Origin: Desulfoluna butyratoxydans
GTDB lineage: Bacteria > Desulfobacterota > Desulfobacteria > Desulfobacterales > Desulfolunaceae
Assembly: GCF_900699765.1 (NCBI RefSeq)
Contig: NZ_CAADHO010000002.1
Location: forward strand, 868,001-932,000
Length of the DNA: 64,000 bases
Direction of reading: 5' to 3'
Of the stretch, positions 24,314 to 33,029 are shown piece after piece. Both the position numbers and the translations under genes were made by a program. The notes under the pieces were generated by a model that had not been told where the DNA came from, did no database searches, and saw nothing but the letters and a program-made list of their open reading frames with translations. Positions within the stretch are counted from its first letter, which is position 1; each line of letters opens with the position of its first letter.

Positions 24314-26762
24314 AGATTTCGTCGCGGTCCGCTTCCCGGGTGAGGGGCTGGGACTGCTCGGTGGGAACGGTGCCCTCTTTGAAGCATTCAAAGAGGGTTT
24401 TTTTTGTGTCCGGGCCGGGCAGGAGACCGGTTTCGGTGTCGATCTTGGCAAAGACCACCCCTTCGGGCACCTCAAAGACCTTCACGGGTTTGTCGGCGAG
24501 GATCCCCTTCATGAAGCTCAGCCAGATGGGGCTGGCGGCCCGTGAGCCGGTTTCGCTTTTGCCCAGGGGCGCTTTCTTGTCGTTGCCCACCCAGACCCCG
24601 GTGACGTAGGTGGGGGTGTAGCCCATGAACCAGGCATCGTAGAGGTTGTTGGTGGTGCCGGTCTTGCCGGCGGCAGGGCGTCCGAGCTTGCGTACGCGCC
24701 TGCCCGTGCCCTCTTCCACAACGCTTTTCAAAAGGCTTGTCATGAGGTAGGCGGTGGACGGCTCAATGGCCTGGTTTTTGATGGGCACGGCCTCTTCCAG
24801 GACGTTTCCGTCCCGGTCTTCGATGCGGGTGATGAAGGTGGGTTCCACCAGATAGCCCAGGTTGGTGAAGACCGAGTAGGCCCGGACCAGCTCCAAAAGG
24901 GAAACCCCGGAAGACCCCAGGGCAATGGAGAGGTCTTTGTTGATGGGGGAGGTGATGCCCAGTTTGCCTGCGTAGTCGATGGCGTAGGTTACCCCGATCT
25001 CTTTCAGGATCTTGATGGTGATGATGTTCATGGACTTGGTGAGGGCTTCCCGCAGCAGGGTGGCTCCGTGGAAGGTGCGCTCGTAGTTGTTGGGCTTCCA
25101 GGTGAAGTCCCGGTCTTCGTCCAGGTAGACCACCGGGGAGTCGATGATCACCGTGGCCGGGGTGTAGCCCTTGTCGATGGCGGCGGCGTAGACAATGGGC
25201 TTGAACGCGGAGCCCGGCTGCCTCCGGGACTGGATGGCCCGGTTGAACTGGCTGTTCTGGAAGTCGCGTCCGCCGATCATGGCCTTGACGTAACCGGTGT
25301 CTGCCTCGATGGAGAGCAGGGCCGCCTCCGAGGTGGGGTCCTGGTGGAGGGCCAGGGACCAGAGCTCGGACTTGCTGAGGAGGGCCTGGGTGTCGGTGCC
25401 GGGGTTGTCGGTTCCCCACTCGCCCTTGCCGTCATACATGCCGGTGACTTTGACAAGGATGAGGTCTCCCTGGGTGAGGGCCTCCGAGGGTTTTTTGATG
25501 CGGTCTTCCCAGTAGCCTCTGTTGATGTTGGGTTTTCTGGCCCATTTCATGTTGGCCAGGGGCAGCACACCGCGCCGGTTGCCGCTGCGGACCAGCACCT
25601 CACCGCTTTTGTCGTCCACCTTTTCCACCACCCCTTTTATGATGGTGCCGTCGGAGATGGTCTTGCCCTCCATCTCCCGGGCGAGGTCGGCGGCGGTCTG
25701 CTCTGCCTCGGCCGGTGTAAGGTGGCCAAGGGGGCCCCGGTAGCCCTGGCGACGGTCCAGGGCTTCAAGGCCCTGAGTCACGGATTTTCGGGCGATCTTC
25801 TGCATTTCGATGTTCACGGCGGTCTGGATCTTGAGGCCCCCTTCGTAGAGGGCGTCGGCGCCGTATTTTTTCTCCACGTAGCGTCGGACGTATTCGGTGT
25901 AGCAGGGGACCTTTTCGATGTACCAGTTGCGCCTGGGCTTGATGTCCAGGGGGGTGGCCATGGCTTCGGTGGCCTGGATGTTGGTGATGTAGCCCTCCTC
26001 CACCATGCGGTTGAGGACGTAGATCTGCCGCTGCTTGGCCCGCTCTTTGTAGCGGAAGGGGGAGTAGCGGCTGGGGGCCTGGGGGAGTCCTGCAAGGATG
26101 GCGCATTCAGCCAGGTTCAGGTCCTTGGCCGGCTTGCCGAAGTAGTTTTCCGCGGCGGCCTCCACCCCGTAGGCGCCGTGGCCCAGGTAGATCTGGTTCA
26201 GGTAGAGGTAGAGCACCTCGTTTTTGCTGAAGCTTTTGTCTAGCCGGTAGGCCAGGATCGCTTCCTTGATCTTTCGTTTGTAGTTCCGGGCCGGGGTGAG
26301 GAAAAAGGACTTGGTCACCTGCTGGGTGATGGTGCTGCCCCCCTGGACAATGGCACCGGCCTTGAGGTTTTTGGTAAAGGCCCGGACGATGCTGAACAGG
26401 TCAATGCCCCGGTGCTTGTAAAAGCGCGCATCCTCGGCGGAGACAAAGGCCTGGAGCAGCTGGGGGGGCATCTCGGACAGGGGAATGACAATGCGTCGCT
26501 CCCGGAAGAATTCCCCGATTTTGCGGCCGTCGTCCGAGGTGACCACGGTGACCGTGGGGGGCCGGTAATCTTTCAGCTGGGTGATTTTGGGCAGGTCGGC
26601 GCTGAAGTAGAGGTAGATGGAAATACCGGAAACCAGGGCGAGACAGAACCCCAGGAGCGCAACCCGCAGCAGAAAACGGAAGATACGCCGTTTTCTGGGG
26701 GCGGGCTCGGGAGGGGTAGCGTCGGTGGTGTTCGGGTCGCGGTGATCTGGGGTATCGGTCAT
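24297..26762 (-). CDS. Penicillin-binding protein 1A (bifunctional class A PBP)
   Basis: This 821-residue peptidoglycan synthase has a short cytoplasmic tail (Pro-rich, then Arg-rich) and one transmembrane helix near 30-50. The glycosyltransferase-51 domain has [20 protein letters not shown] and [11 protein letters not shown]. An OB-like region follows (about 330-420), then the transpeptidase domain with the active-site serine in PGSAFKP, the SMN triad and KTGTTN. It polymerises and crosslinks murein at the periplasmic face. The ATG at 26762 begins [10 protein letters not shown] and follows AAAGAG. Longer in-frame extensions upstream run antisense to hisI and were rejected. The 3' end overlaps the DUF523 gene. 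Confidence 0.94.
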   Translation of the reverse strand: MTDTPDHRDPNTTDATPPEPAPRKRRIFRFLLRVALLGFCLALVSGISIYLYFSADLPKITQLKDYRPPTVTVVTSDDGRKIGEFFRERRIVIPLSEMPPQLLQAFVSAEDARFYKHRGIDLFSIVRAFTKNLKAGAIVQGGSTITQQVTKSFFLTPARNYKRKIKEAILAYRLDKSFSKNEVLYLYLNQIYLGHGAYGVEAAAENYFGKPAKDLNLAECAILAGLPQAPSRYSPFRYKERAKQRQIYVLNRMVEEGYITNIQATEAMATPLDIKPRRNWYIEKVPCYTEYVRRYVEKKYGADALYEGGLKIQTAVNIEMQKIARKSVTQGLEALDRRQGYRGPLGHLTPAEAEQTAADLAREMEGKTISDGTIIKGVVEKVDDKSGEVLVRSGNRRGVLPLANMKWARKPNINRGYWEDRIKKPSEALTQGDLILVKVTGMYDGKGEWGTDNPGTDTQALLSKSELWSLALHQDPTSEAALLSIEADTGYVKAMIGGRDFQNSQFNRAIQSRRQPGSAFKPIVYAAAIDKGYTPATVIIDSPVVYLDEDRDFTWKPNNYERTFHGATLLREALTKSMNIITIKILKEIGVTYAIDYAGKLGITSPINKDLSIALGSSGVSLLELVRAYSVFTNLGYLVEPTFITRIEDRDGNVLEEAVPIKNQAIEPSTAYLMTSLLKSVVEEGTGRRVRKLGRPAAGKTGTTNNLYDAWFMGYTPTYVTGVWVGNDKKAPLGKSETGSRAASPIWLSFMKGILADKPVKVFEVPEGVVFAKIDTETGLLPGPDTKKTLFECFKEGTVPTEQSQPLTREADRDEIFKENL

Positions 26763-27161
26763 GACAATCTCTTTGTTAGCTATGATATCGGGGGGGCGGC
26801 GCCATGGCATATTCCCCCACTGTATGCAGCCTCTCTTTCCCTGGGGGAGGAGGGCATGGGATCGTTGTGGGATGTCGTCGTACAATCGAAAAAAACTATC
26901 AAGGATTGGACCCCGATGCAAGGGGCGGGAATGAAAAAGCAATTGACAAGGGCGGAGGCAGCGATTAGGCAAAGGAGCATGCCCGGCTCGGACGCCGGGG
27001 ATCTGCGGCGCGTAAGCGGCAGGGACCCCGGGCGGAGCCCCTTCGGTGACGGTACGTACCGTCGGGGTCGATCCGTGGCGGATTCTGGTGTGAAACAGCG
27101 TGATGTGCGGGGCCGTGTGCGGCCCGGCGCGAAAACGATACCTGTGGAAGGAGACGAGGTG
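26763..27161. other. Divergent PBP1A/hisI control region
   Basis: This 399-base region lies between divergent starts. It contains a 16-base perfect palindrome (27048-27063) described separately and an AT-rich patch around 26875-26950. No accepted gene lies within it. Confidence 0.45.
27048..27063. promoter_or_regulatory. 16-base perfect palindrome upstream of hisI
   Basis: GACGGTACGTACCGTC is fully self-complementary. It lies about 100 bases before the hisI start. Such a palindrome may be a dimeric repressor operator, but the regulator is unknown. Confidence 0.5.
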
Positions 27162-27539
27162 ATGGTGGAACTGGATTACACGAAATTTGACGGTCTTCTC
27201 CCGGCCGTGGTGCAGGATTGGGAGAGCGGAGACGTTCTCATGGTGGCCTTTATGAACGAAGAGGCCTTTAAGCTTACGGTGGAGACCAAAAAGGCCACCT
27301 ACTTCAGCCGATCCCGGGGTAAGCTCTGGGTCAAGGGCGAGAGCTCGGGCAACGAGCAGGTGGTCAAGGAGATCCGCATCGACTGCGACGCAGACACCGT
27401 GCTGCTCAAGGTGGTCCAGAAGGGCGGGGCCGCCTGCCACCTGGGGTACAAGAGCTGCTTTTTCAGGAAGGTGGAAGGGGAAGAGCTCGTGGTGACCGGA
27501 GAGCCCCTCTTTGACCCGGACGAAGTGTACAAGAAGTAA
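27162..27539 (+). CDS. hisI: Phosphoribosyl-AMP cyclohydrolase
   Basis: This 125-residue enzyme opens the adenine ring of phosphoribosyl-AMP in histidine biosynthesis. It shows [38 protein letters not shown], the metal-binding [11 protein letters not shown] motif, and the paired cysteines [14 protein letters not shown] that bind zinc. Its length is standard for the stand-alone HisI without the HisE domain. AAGGAG at about 27148 supports the ATG at 27162. hisG follows about 185 bases downstream, while hisD lies more than 30 kb away, so the pathway genes are scattered. Confidence 0.95.
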   Translation: MVELDYTKFDGLLPAVVQDWESGDVLMVAFMNEEAFKLTVETKKATYFSRSRGKLWVKGESSGNEQVVKEIRIDCDADTVLLKVVQKGGAACHLGYKSCFFRKVEGEELVVTGEPLFDPDEVYKK

Positions 27540-27723
27540 GAGATAAAAAAGGCGTGGTCTGCCCATGCTCTATGGGGATAGAAGACGGAGGCGGCCACAC
27601 GATTTGGTGATCAACGCCCGGCCGGGCGGGGGCCTTTGATGTTGGTGTATGGCCGTTTGCCGCGAGCCGGGCACAGACCGAAGTCTTCGGTGGTTTGACG
27701 AAGCCTTCATGCATGGAGTGTGT

Positions 27724-28605
27724 ATGAACGAGCAGTTGAAACTTGGACTTCCCAAAGGCAGCCTCCAAGAGGCCACCCTTGCCCTCTTTAAGAAAGCGGG
27801 TTGGAACGTGTCGGTGAGCGGGCGAAGCTATTTTCCCGACATCAACGACGACACCATGACCTGTGCCCTCTGCCGGGCCCAGGAGATGGCCCTTAATGTG
27901 GAAAACGGCACCCTGGACGTGGGGCTCACCGGCAGGGACTGGATCGCCGAGTACCAGTCCGACGTCCACGTGGTGACGGACCTGGTCTACTCCAAGGTGA
28001 GCGCCAAGCCCGCCCGGTGGGTGGTGGCCGTGGCCTACGACTCTCCGGTACAGACCCTGGAAGACCTCCAGGGCAAGACCGTCTCCACGGAGCTGGTGGG
28101 GGTGACCAAGCGGTTCTTTGCCGACAAGGGCATCGACGTGAAGGTGAAGTTCTCCTGGGGCGCCACCGAGGCCAAGGTGGTCTCCGGCCTGGCAGATGCC
28201 ATCGTGGAGATCACGGAGACGGAGAGCACCATCAAGGCCCACGGCCTTCGGGTGATCCACGAGCTCATGCAGACCAACACCCAGCTCATCGCCAACCGCG
28301 TGGTCTGGGAGGATCCTGCCAAGCGGGAGAAGATCGAAGAGATGGCCATGCTCCTGAAAGGGGCCCTGGTGGCCGGAAAGCTCGTGGGGCTCAAGATGAA
28401 CGTCTCCAAAGAGGATGTGGAAAACGTGGTGAACCTGTTGCCCAGCCTCCACGCCCCCACCGTGGCTCACCTTTACCAGAGCGACTGGCTCTCCGTGGAA
28501 ACGGTGGTGGATTCGGGCACGGTGCGGGACCTGATCCCCAAGCTCCTTAAGGAGGGGGCCGAAGGGATCATCGAGTACCCCTTGAACAAGGTGATCAACA
28601 AATAA
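27724..28605 (+). CDS. hisG: ATP phosphoribosyltransferase, long form
   Basis: HisG joins ATP and PRPP in the first step of histidine synthesis. The 293-residue length and the C-terminal regulatory domain (about 215-293, [17 protein letters not shown] to [15 protein letters not shown]) mark the long, histidine-feedback-inhibited form that needs no HisZ. The catalytic part shows [29 protein letters not shown] and the PRPP-loop-like block [21 protein letters not shown]. The start at 27724 ([13 protein letters not shown]) has a weak TGGAG upstream. Upstream in-frame codons lack support. It lies in the same direction as hisI. Confidence 0.94.
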   Translation: MNEQLKLGLPKGSLQEATLALFKKAGWNVSVSGRSYFPDINDDTMTCALCRAQEMALNVENGTLDVGLTGRDWIAEYQSDVHVVTDLVYSKVSAKPARWVVAVAYDSPVQTLEDLQGKTVSTELVGVTKRFFADKGIDVKVKFSWGATEAKVVSGLADAIVEITETESTIKAHGLRVIHELMQTNTQLIANRVVWEDPAKREKIEEMAMLLKGALVAGKLVGLKMNVSKEDVENVVNLLPSLHAPTVAHLYQSDWLSVETVVDSGTVRDLIPKLLKEGAEGIIEYPLNKVINK

Positions 28606-28607
28606 CC

Positions 28608-28636
28608 CCTTCCCGCGGCGGGAGGCTTCTTTTTTG
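28608..28636 (+). terminator. Probable intrinsic terminator after hisG
   Basis: A GC-rich imperfect hairpin (CCTTCCCG with CGGGAGG) directly follows the hisG stop. It is followed by TTCTTTTTT. The arms are short, so termination strength is uncertain. Confidence 0.55.
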
Positions 28637-28849
28637 TGGCAAGTGCCCTTGGGGTTGTGGTAAGGGTATGAAACCATTCGGAAGAAAGAGACGTTTCCCG
28701 TCCTCCGAACCTGATTGACATATACGCCCGGAGCCGTATGGCCCGGGCTTTTCGTTGTATACCACAAACTGTGGCGCCTTGACGCTCTGCGGTTTATGAT
28801 GCCGCGGCATGATGCACCTGCGCACGGGCCGCCGGGAAAGAAACAGACC

Positions 28850-29458
28850 ATGAAAATCCTGTCAGCCGAGTTTGTGACCAGTGCGGTGAAGGTGGATCAG
28901 TACCCCGAGCTCCGGCTCCCGGAGATCGCCTTTGCAGGCCGCTCCAACGTGGGGAAATCCTCCCTGATCAACGTGCTGGTGAACCGCAAGCGCCTGGTGA
29001 AGACCAGCTCCACCCCCGGGCGGACCCAGCTGGTGAACTTTTTTGACATCAACGATGAGATCACCTTTGTGGACCTGCCCGGTTACGGGTACGCCAAGGC
29101 GCCCAAGCGCGTGGTGCGCGAGTGGGGCCCCATGGTGGAACGCTACCTGGCCGAGCGCCGCTCCCTGAAAGGGGCGCTGCTCCTCATCGACATCCGGCGG
29201 TCGCCCCGGGAGGATGAGTTCAACCTCATCGAGTGGTTCCGGGCCCACGGCATTCCCTTTCGGGTGGTGCTGACCAAGGCCGATAAATTTTCCAACAACA
29301 AGCGGCAGAGCAATGTGTCGCGCATTGCCAGGGAGCTGGGGTTGAAGAGCCGCGAGATGATCGTTTTTTCCGCCCTGACGCGAAGCGGCAGAGACGAGGT
29401 CTGGCAGGCCATCACCGAGTTGATCGCGCCGCCTTCGGCCCCCATGGACCAGGAGTAA
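28850..29458 (+). CDS. engB: Ribosome biogenesis GTP-binding protein EngB (YihA/YsxC)
   Basis: This 202-residue GTPase has G1 GRSNVGKSS, G2-region TSSTPGRTQ, G3 DLPGYGYAKA, G4 TKADK and G5-like FSALTRSG. It is required for assembly of the large ribosomal subunit and has been linked to division. The N-terminus MKILSAEFVTSAVKVDQYPE is typical of the family, so the ATG at 28850 is chosen over open codons back to 28715. The era gene starts 12 bases after its stop, so the two GTPases are co-transcribed. Confidence 0.95.
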   Translation: MKILSAEFVTSAVKVDQYPELRLPEIAFAGRSNVGKSSLINVLVNRKRLVKTSSTPGRTQLVNFFDINDEITFVDLPGYGYAKAPKRVVREWGPMVERYLAERRSLKGALLLIDIRRSPREDEFNLIEWFRAHGIPFRVVLTKADKFSNNKRQSNVSRIARELGLKSREMIVFSALTRSGRDEVWQAITELIAPPSAPMDQE

Positions 29459-29470
29459 GGGACCACCTAT

Positions 29471-30370
29471 ATGGAAAACACACACGATTTCAACGGATTT
29501 AAAAGCGGCTTCGTGGCCCTGGTGGGTGCGCCCAACGCAGGCAAATCGACGCTGATGAACAAGCTGCTGGGAGAAAAGCTCTCCATCACCTCCAGAAAGC
29601 CCCAGACCACGCGCCACCGTATCCTCGGCGTGGTGCATCGGGAAGAGATGCAGCTTGTCTTTGTGGACACCCCCGGGGTGCACAAGTCCAACCGCGCCCT
29701 GAACGTGCGCATGGTGGATGTGGCCCTCACCGCCCTGGGCGATGTGGACGTGGTGGTCTTCATGACCGACGTCCATGAGCCCGACGAGGAGTCGGACGCC
29801 TACCTCGTGGGCCAGCTCAAGAAGGTGAACCGGCCCGTGATCCTGGCCCTCAACAAGGTGGACCGCATCAAGAAGCCCGAGGTACTGGCCCACATCGAAA
29901 AGTGGCGAAGCATCCACGACTTTCATGCCATTATCCCCCTGTCCGCCAAGCACGGAGACCAGGTGGATTCCCTGCTCTCGGAGATCGCAAAGATCATGCC
30001 CGAGGGCCCTCCCTTCTACCCCGAAGACGTCATTACCGACCTGCCCGAGCGCTTTTTTGTGGCGGAGATGGTGCGGGAAAAGATCTTTCGCCTCACCGGC
30101 CAGGAGATTCCCTACTCCACGGCCGTCACCGTGGATACCTTCACCCGGGAGAAGAAGCTCGTGCACGTGGAGGCCACCATCCACGTGGAGCGTGATTCCC
30201 AGAAGGGGATCATCATCGGCAAAAAGGGAACCAAGCTCAAGGCCATCGGCGAGGAGGCGAGAAAAGCCATCGAAGAGATGGTGGGCAAAAAGGTCTTCCT
30301 CAAGCTCTTTGTCCGCGTGGAGAAGAACTGGTGCAAGGACACCAAGGCCATCCGACGTCTGGGAATTTAG
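29471..30370 (+). CDS. era: GTPase Era
   Basis: This 299-residue protein has an N-terminal Era GTPase domain: G1 GAPNAGKST, switch region TSRKPQTTRHRILGV, G3 DTPGVHK, G4 NKVD and G5 SAKHG. A C-terminal KH domain follows with VERDSQKGIIIGKKGTKLKAIG. Era binds the 3' end of 16S rRNA and assists small-subunit maturation. It sits between engB and a small HNH protein. The start follows engB closely, and the length matches the family. Confidence 0.96.
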   Translation: MENTHDFNGFKSGFVALVGAPNAGKSTLMNKLLGEKLSITSRKPQTTRHRILGVVHREEMQLVFVDTPGVHKSNRALNVRMVDVALTALGDVDVVVFMTDVHEPDEESDAYLVGQLKKVNRPVILALNKVDRIKKPEVLAHIEKWRSIHDFHAIIPLSAKHGDQVDSLLSEIAKIMPEGPPFYPEDVITDLPERFFVAEMVREKIFRLTGQEIPYSTAVTVDTFTREKKLVHVEATIHVERDSQKGIIIGKKGTKLKAIGEEARKAIEEMVGKKVFLKLFVRVEKNWCKDTKAIRRLGI

Positions 30371-30372
30371 CG

Positions 30373-30672
30373 ATGGACTGGTTTATTGGTGCCGATGAAG
30401 CGCACATCAAGCGAGAGCGGCGAAAGGCGCGGGAGCTTCGCCAGAGCCAGTGGTGGAAGCGCCGCTGCGCCAAGGGCGTGTGTCACTGGTGCGAGCAGCC
30501 GGTGAAACCGGCCGAGCTGACCATGGACCATGTGGTTCCCGTGGCCCGGGGCGGAATGAGCACCAAGGGCAATGTGGTGCCCTGCTGCAAGACGTGCAAC
30601 ACCAAGAAGAAGCAGCTGCTGCCCATGGAGTGGGACGCGTGGCTGGAGGGTGTGAAAAAAAGCAGCGTGTAA
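30373..30672 (+). CDS. Small HNH-family zinc-finger nuclease-like protein
   Basis: This 99-residue protein has a basic N-terminus (KRERRKARELRQSQWWKRR), then CHWCEQPVKP, TMDHVVPVARGG, GNVVPCCKTCNTKKK. This is a compact HNH fold with two CxxC zinc pairs and the catalytic DH of the ββα-metal motif. HNH proteins include homing, restriction and phage-packaging enzymes as well as host repair proteins. Its gene begins two bases after the era stop, an unexpectedly tight link to a ribosome-assembly gene. A strong terminator follows. Its role is unknown. Confidence 0.85.
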   Translation: MDWFIGADEAHIKRERRKARELRQSQWWKRRCAKGVCHWCEQPVKPAELTMDHVVPVARGGMSTKGNVVPCCKTCNTKKKQLLPMEWDAWLEGVKKSSV

Positions 30673-30710
30673 AGCGACGCGGATCGCTCCCCATGGCGTA
30701 AAGACGAATA

Positions 30711-30758
30711 AAAAAGGCCGGTACCTGGATATCTCCAGGGTACCGGCCTTTTTTTGTC
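30711..30758. terminator. Strong bidirectional terminator after engB-era-HNH
   Basis: An A-run leads into arms GGCCGGTACCTGGA and TCCAGG(G)TACCGGCC with one bulged base and a four-base loop, followed by seven T's. It ends the engB-era-HNH operon and the convergent prion-like gene. Confidence 0.93.
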
Positions 30759-30774
30759 TGGGGGGCGGAGGTCT

Positions 30775-31506
30775 TTAGCCTTCCTGCTGGCAGAGCCGAT
30801 GGATGGTCTGGGCGTGCCATTTGCCGCGACCGGAGAAGGTGGGCAGGCCCAGCTCGGTGAGGTGGGCGGCCACTTCGTTGTAGGTGGAGCCCTGGGCGCG
30901 CATTTTGTGGATCATGCCGATGATTTCGTCCTTGGACATCTCGGCGGCCGGGGCAGCCTCCTGCTCGGGGAGGTCGTCCATGGGCTCATCGTCCACAAGG
31001 CCCAGCTCGTCTTCGTACTCACGGGCCACGGCGTCAATGCCGGAGACAACCTTGTCGATGGTGGGGAATTCGGCCCCTGCAAGGGAACTGATGATGCTTG
31101 CGATCTCTTCGATGGCTTCGGCCTTGCGCTCTTCGGCGATGGCTCTGCGCTCGTGGATCTCCATGGCCTGGTTCTGCTGGGTCACCATGGTCTCCAGGAG
31201 GTCTTTGATAAGGCCGAGGTTTTCATCTTTCTGGGCGTAGTCGTTGCGGGGGCGCTGGTGGTACCGCCGGTTGTCGTTGTTGCGGTGGTAGTTGTTCTGG
31301 TTGTCGTTGTTGTTGCGATGGTGGTAGTTGTTGCTGTTGTTCTGATTGTTCTGGTACTGCTGCTGGTTGTTGTGATGGTTCTGCTGGTTGTGGTGATGAT
31401 TGGAGTGGCCGCCGTTGTTGTGGTCGTAGGGGCGGCGGGACTGGTGGTTGTGCTGGTATCGCTTGTCTTTGGACTGGTTGCGAATGGATTGGAGAAAATC
31501 GCTCAT
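30775..31506 (-). CDS. Asn/His/Gln-rich prion-like protein with recombinase-type C-terminal helix-turn-helix
   Basis: This 243-residue protein has four parts. Residues about 17-90 are extremely rich in Asn, His and Gln with few hydrophobics (for example HNNQQQYQNNQNNSNNYHH), resembling prion-like domains. Residues about 95-135 form a charged coiled-coil-like helix (QAMEIHERRAIAEERKAEAIEEI). Residues about 150-185 are acidic. The C-terminus (about 190-243) resembles the winged region of serine recombinases (YNEVAAHLTELGLPTFSGRGKWHAQTIHRL), a DNA-binding module without a catalytic domain. AGGAG precedes the ATG at 31506, ruling out earlier in-frame codons. The function is unknown; a DNA-binding, condensing or metal-binding protein is possible. 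Confidence 0.8.
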   Translation of the reverse strand: MSDFLQSIRNQSKDKRYQHNHQSRRPYDHNNGGHSNHHHNQQNHHNNQQQYQNNQNNSNNYHHRNNNDNQNNYHRNNDNRRYHQRPRNDYAQKDENLGLIKDLLETMVTQQNQAMEIHERRAIAEERKAEAIEEIASIISSLAGAEFPTIDKVVSGIDAVAREYEDELGLVDDEPMDDLPEQEAAPAAEMSKDEIIGMIHKMRAQGSTYNEVAAHLTELGLPTFSGRGKWHAQTIHRLCQQEG

Positions 31507-31944
31507 GAAAAATACTCCTGTGCCTGGTGATGGTACGCAACTCCTATGGCAAAAGATGTTGCTCGGCGTCATGTGAATCGGCGAAATGTATGTTACCGAT
31601 GCGGGGTCGCCCGGCGTGCGATCAATGCAGGCATGGGGTGACTCCGGGGTGGCGCCGTCATAAAAATTGCGGTGATAAATCATTCCTTTATCGGCAAACT
31701 CACCATGGGATGGGCATGTCGTCCGGGAACGTTTGCCGTCCCTTCTGGGGCGACAATTCTCTTTTTATGCGGATTTTTTTTGGTAACAGATATTTCTCAT
31801 GGTGTCAAACGGAATCGTTTTTTAGGCGATAATTAGGAAGTGATGAGTATTCGCAGAGGGTACGTTTTGATAAGGTATATTAGAAAAAAGAAGGGAGAAA
31901 AGGGTGGGAGAAATCGTGAACAGCCCCGTTAAACGGGGCTGTTG
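31507..31944. other. Intergenic region upstream of the prion-like gene
   Basis: This 438-base region carries the promoter of the minus-strand prion-like gene. It becomes AT-rich between about 31660 and 31915. It also includes the hairpin after dus (reported separately). No coding frame was accepted. Confidence 0.4.
31919..31943 (-). terminator. Hairpin after dus
   Basis: Arms AACAGCCCCGT (31919-31929) and ACGGGGCTGTT (31933-31943) pair over 11 bases with a three-base loop. It starts directly after the dus stop. On the minus strand only a weak T-rich tail follows, so termination may be partial. Confidence 0.65.
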
Positions 31945-32961
31945 TTAATCGAAGAGTCCGGTGGCCACCACTTTTTCATGCATCTCGCCGTGACAGAGTT
32001 TCTCCTTATAGGAACGGATGAGGGAGAGCCCTTCTTCCCGCGTTGAGAGGGTAACGGCCCTTTTCCTGAAATTGCTGCATCCGGGCAGGCCTTTGACAAA
32101 CCATCCCAGGCGGCTTCGCATGGTCTTGCAGGCGATAAATTCATCGGTGAAGTAGTCGAGGGTGTCTGTGAAGTATCGCTCCATCATGGTGAAGTGGTCA
32201 ACCAGTGACGGCTTTACGATATCCCCGGATAACAAGGAGTTGATGCGCTTGAACAGGGCCGGATCGCCGATGGCGGCCCGGCCGATCATCACCGCGTCGC
32301 AGCCGGTGGTCTCGAACATGCGAAGGGCGTCTTCCGGGGTGAGGATGTCGCCGTTGCCGATGACGGGGATGCCCATGGCCTCCTTGACCCGCTTGATGAC
32401 GGACCAGTCCGAGTGCCCGCGAAAGCCCTGCTTTGCCGTGCGGGGGTGCACCGCCACCGCATCGACGCCCGCCTCTTCGGCAAACCGGGCCAGGAGCAGG
32501 GCATCGTCCCCTGACGCGTCCCAGCCGGAGCGCATCTTCACGGTAAGGGGGATGGAGATGGCGTCCCTGACAGCCTTGAAGATCTCTCTGGCCAGGGCGG
32601 GTTCGCCCATGAGGGCCGAGCCCGAGCCGGTTTTGAGGACCTTTTTTACGGAGCAGCCGCAGTTGATGTCGATCATCTCGGCCCCTGCGGCCTCCACTTT
32701 TCGGGCCGCCTCGGCCATCATGGCCGGGTCCGAGCCGAAAAGCTGGATGGACAGGGGCTTCTCTTCGGGGCGGCTGTCCATGAGGCGGTAGGTCTTTTCC
32801 GATGCGTAGATGAGGCCGTTGGCGCTCACCATCTCGGAGACCACGAGGCCGGCCCCCATCTCTTTTGCCATGAGGCGGAAGGGGAGATTGGTGATGCCGG
32901 CCAGGGGGGCCATCACCGTGGGGCTGTCCAGCTTGATGTTTCCAATGGTAAAACGTGTCAT
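31945..32961 (-). CDS. tRNA-dihydrouridine synthase (DusB-like)
   Basis: This 338-residue FMN enzyme reduces uridines in the tRNA D-loop. It begins with the flavin-site motif VMAPLAGITNLPFRLMAKEMG. It carries the catalytic cysteine block DINCGCSVKKVLKTGSGSALM, the PLTVKMRSGWD and AVHPRTAKQGF segments, and the phosphate-binding IPVIGNGDILTPEDA and CDAVMIGRAA motifs. The C-terminal helical tRNA-binding domain is present. The block around the cysteine reads NCGCSVKKV where many family members have NMGCPVKKV, a mild variation. In other bacteria dusB often precedes fis, but here no fis is adjacent. Confidence 0.92.
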   Translation of the reverse strand: MTRFTIGNIKLDSPTVMAPLAGITNLPFRLMAKEMGAGLVVSEMVSANGLIYASEKTYRLMDSRPEEKPLSIQLFGSDPAMMAEAARKVEAAGAEMIDINCGCSVKKVLKTGSGSALMGEPALAREIFKAVRDAISIPLTVKMRSGWDASGDDALLLARFAEEAGVDAVAVHPRTAKQGFRGHSDWSVIKRVKEAMGIPVIGNGDILTPEDALRMFETTGCDAVMIGRAAIGDPALFKRINSLLSGDIVKPSLVDHFTMMERYFTDTLDYFTDEFIACKTMRSRLGWFVKGLPGCSNFRKRAVTLSTREEGLSLIRSYKEKLCHGEMHEKVVATGLFD

Positions 32962-33029
32962 CTCTTGTCTCTATGGTTCGGGCGTACCCTGCCCGGGCGT
33001 TTGTGTTTTGCGGGCGAATGCGCCGTCCC

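Noticed and set aside
26763..27566. A longer N-terminus for PBP1A
   Set aside because: The extension runs antisense to hisI and precedes the natural tail-plus-transmembrane start at 26762, which has a ribosome-binding site.
28716..28745. TTGACA promoter upstream of engB
   Set aside because: The -35 is perfect, but no acceptable -10 lies 16-18 bases downstream in this GC-rich stretch.
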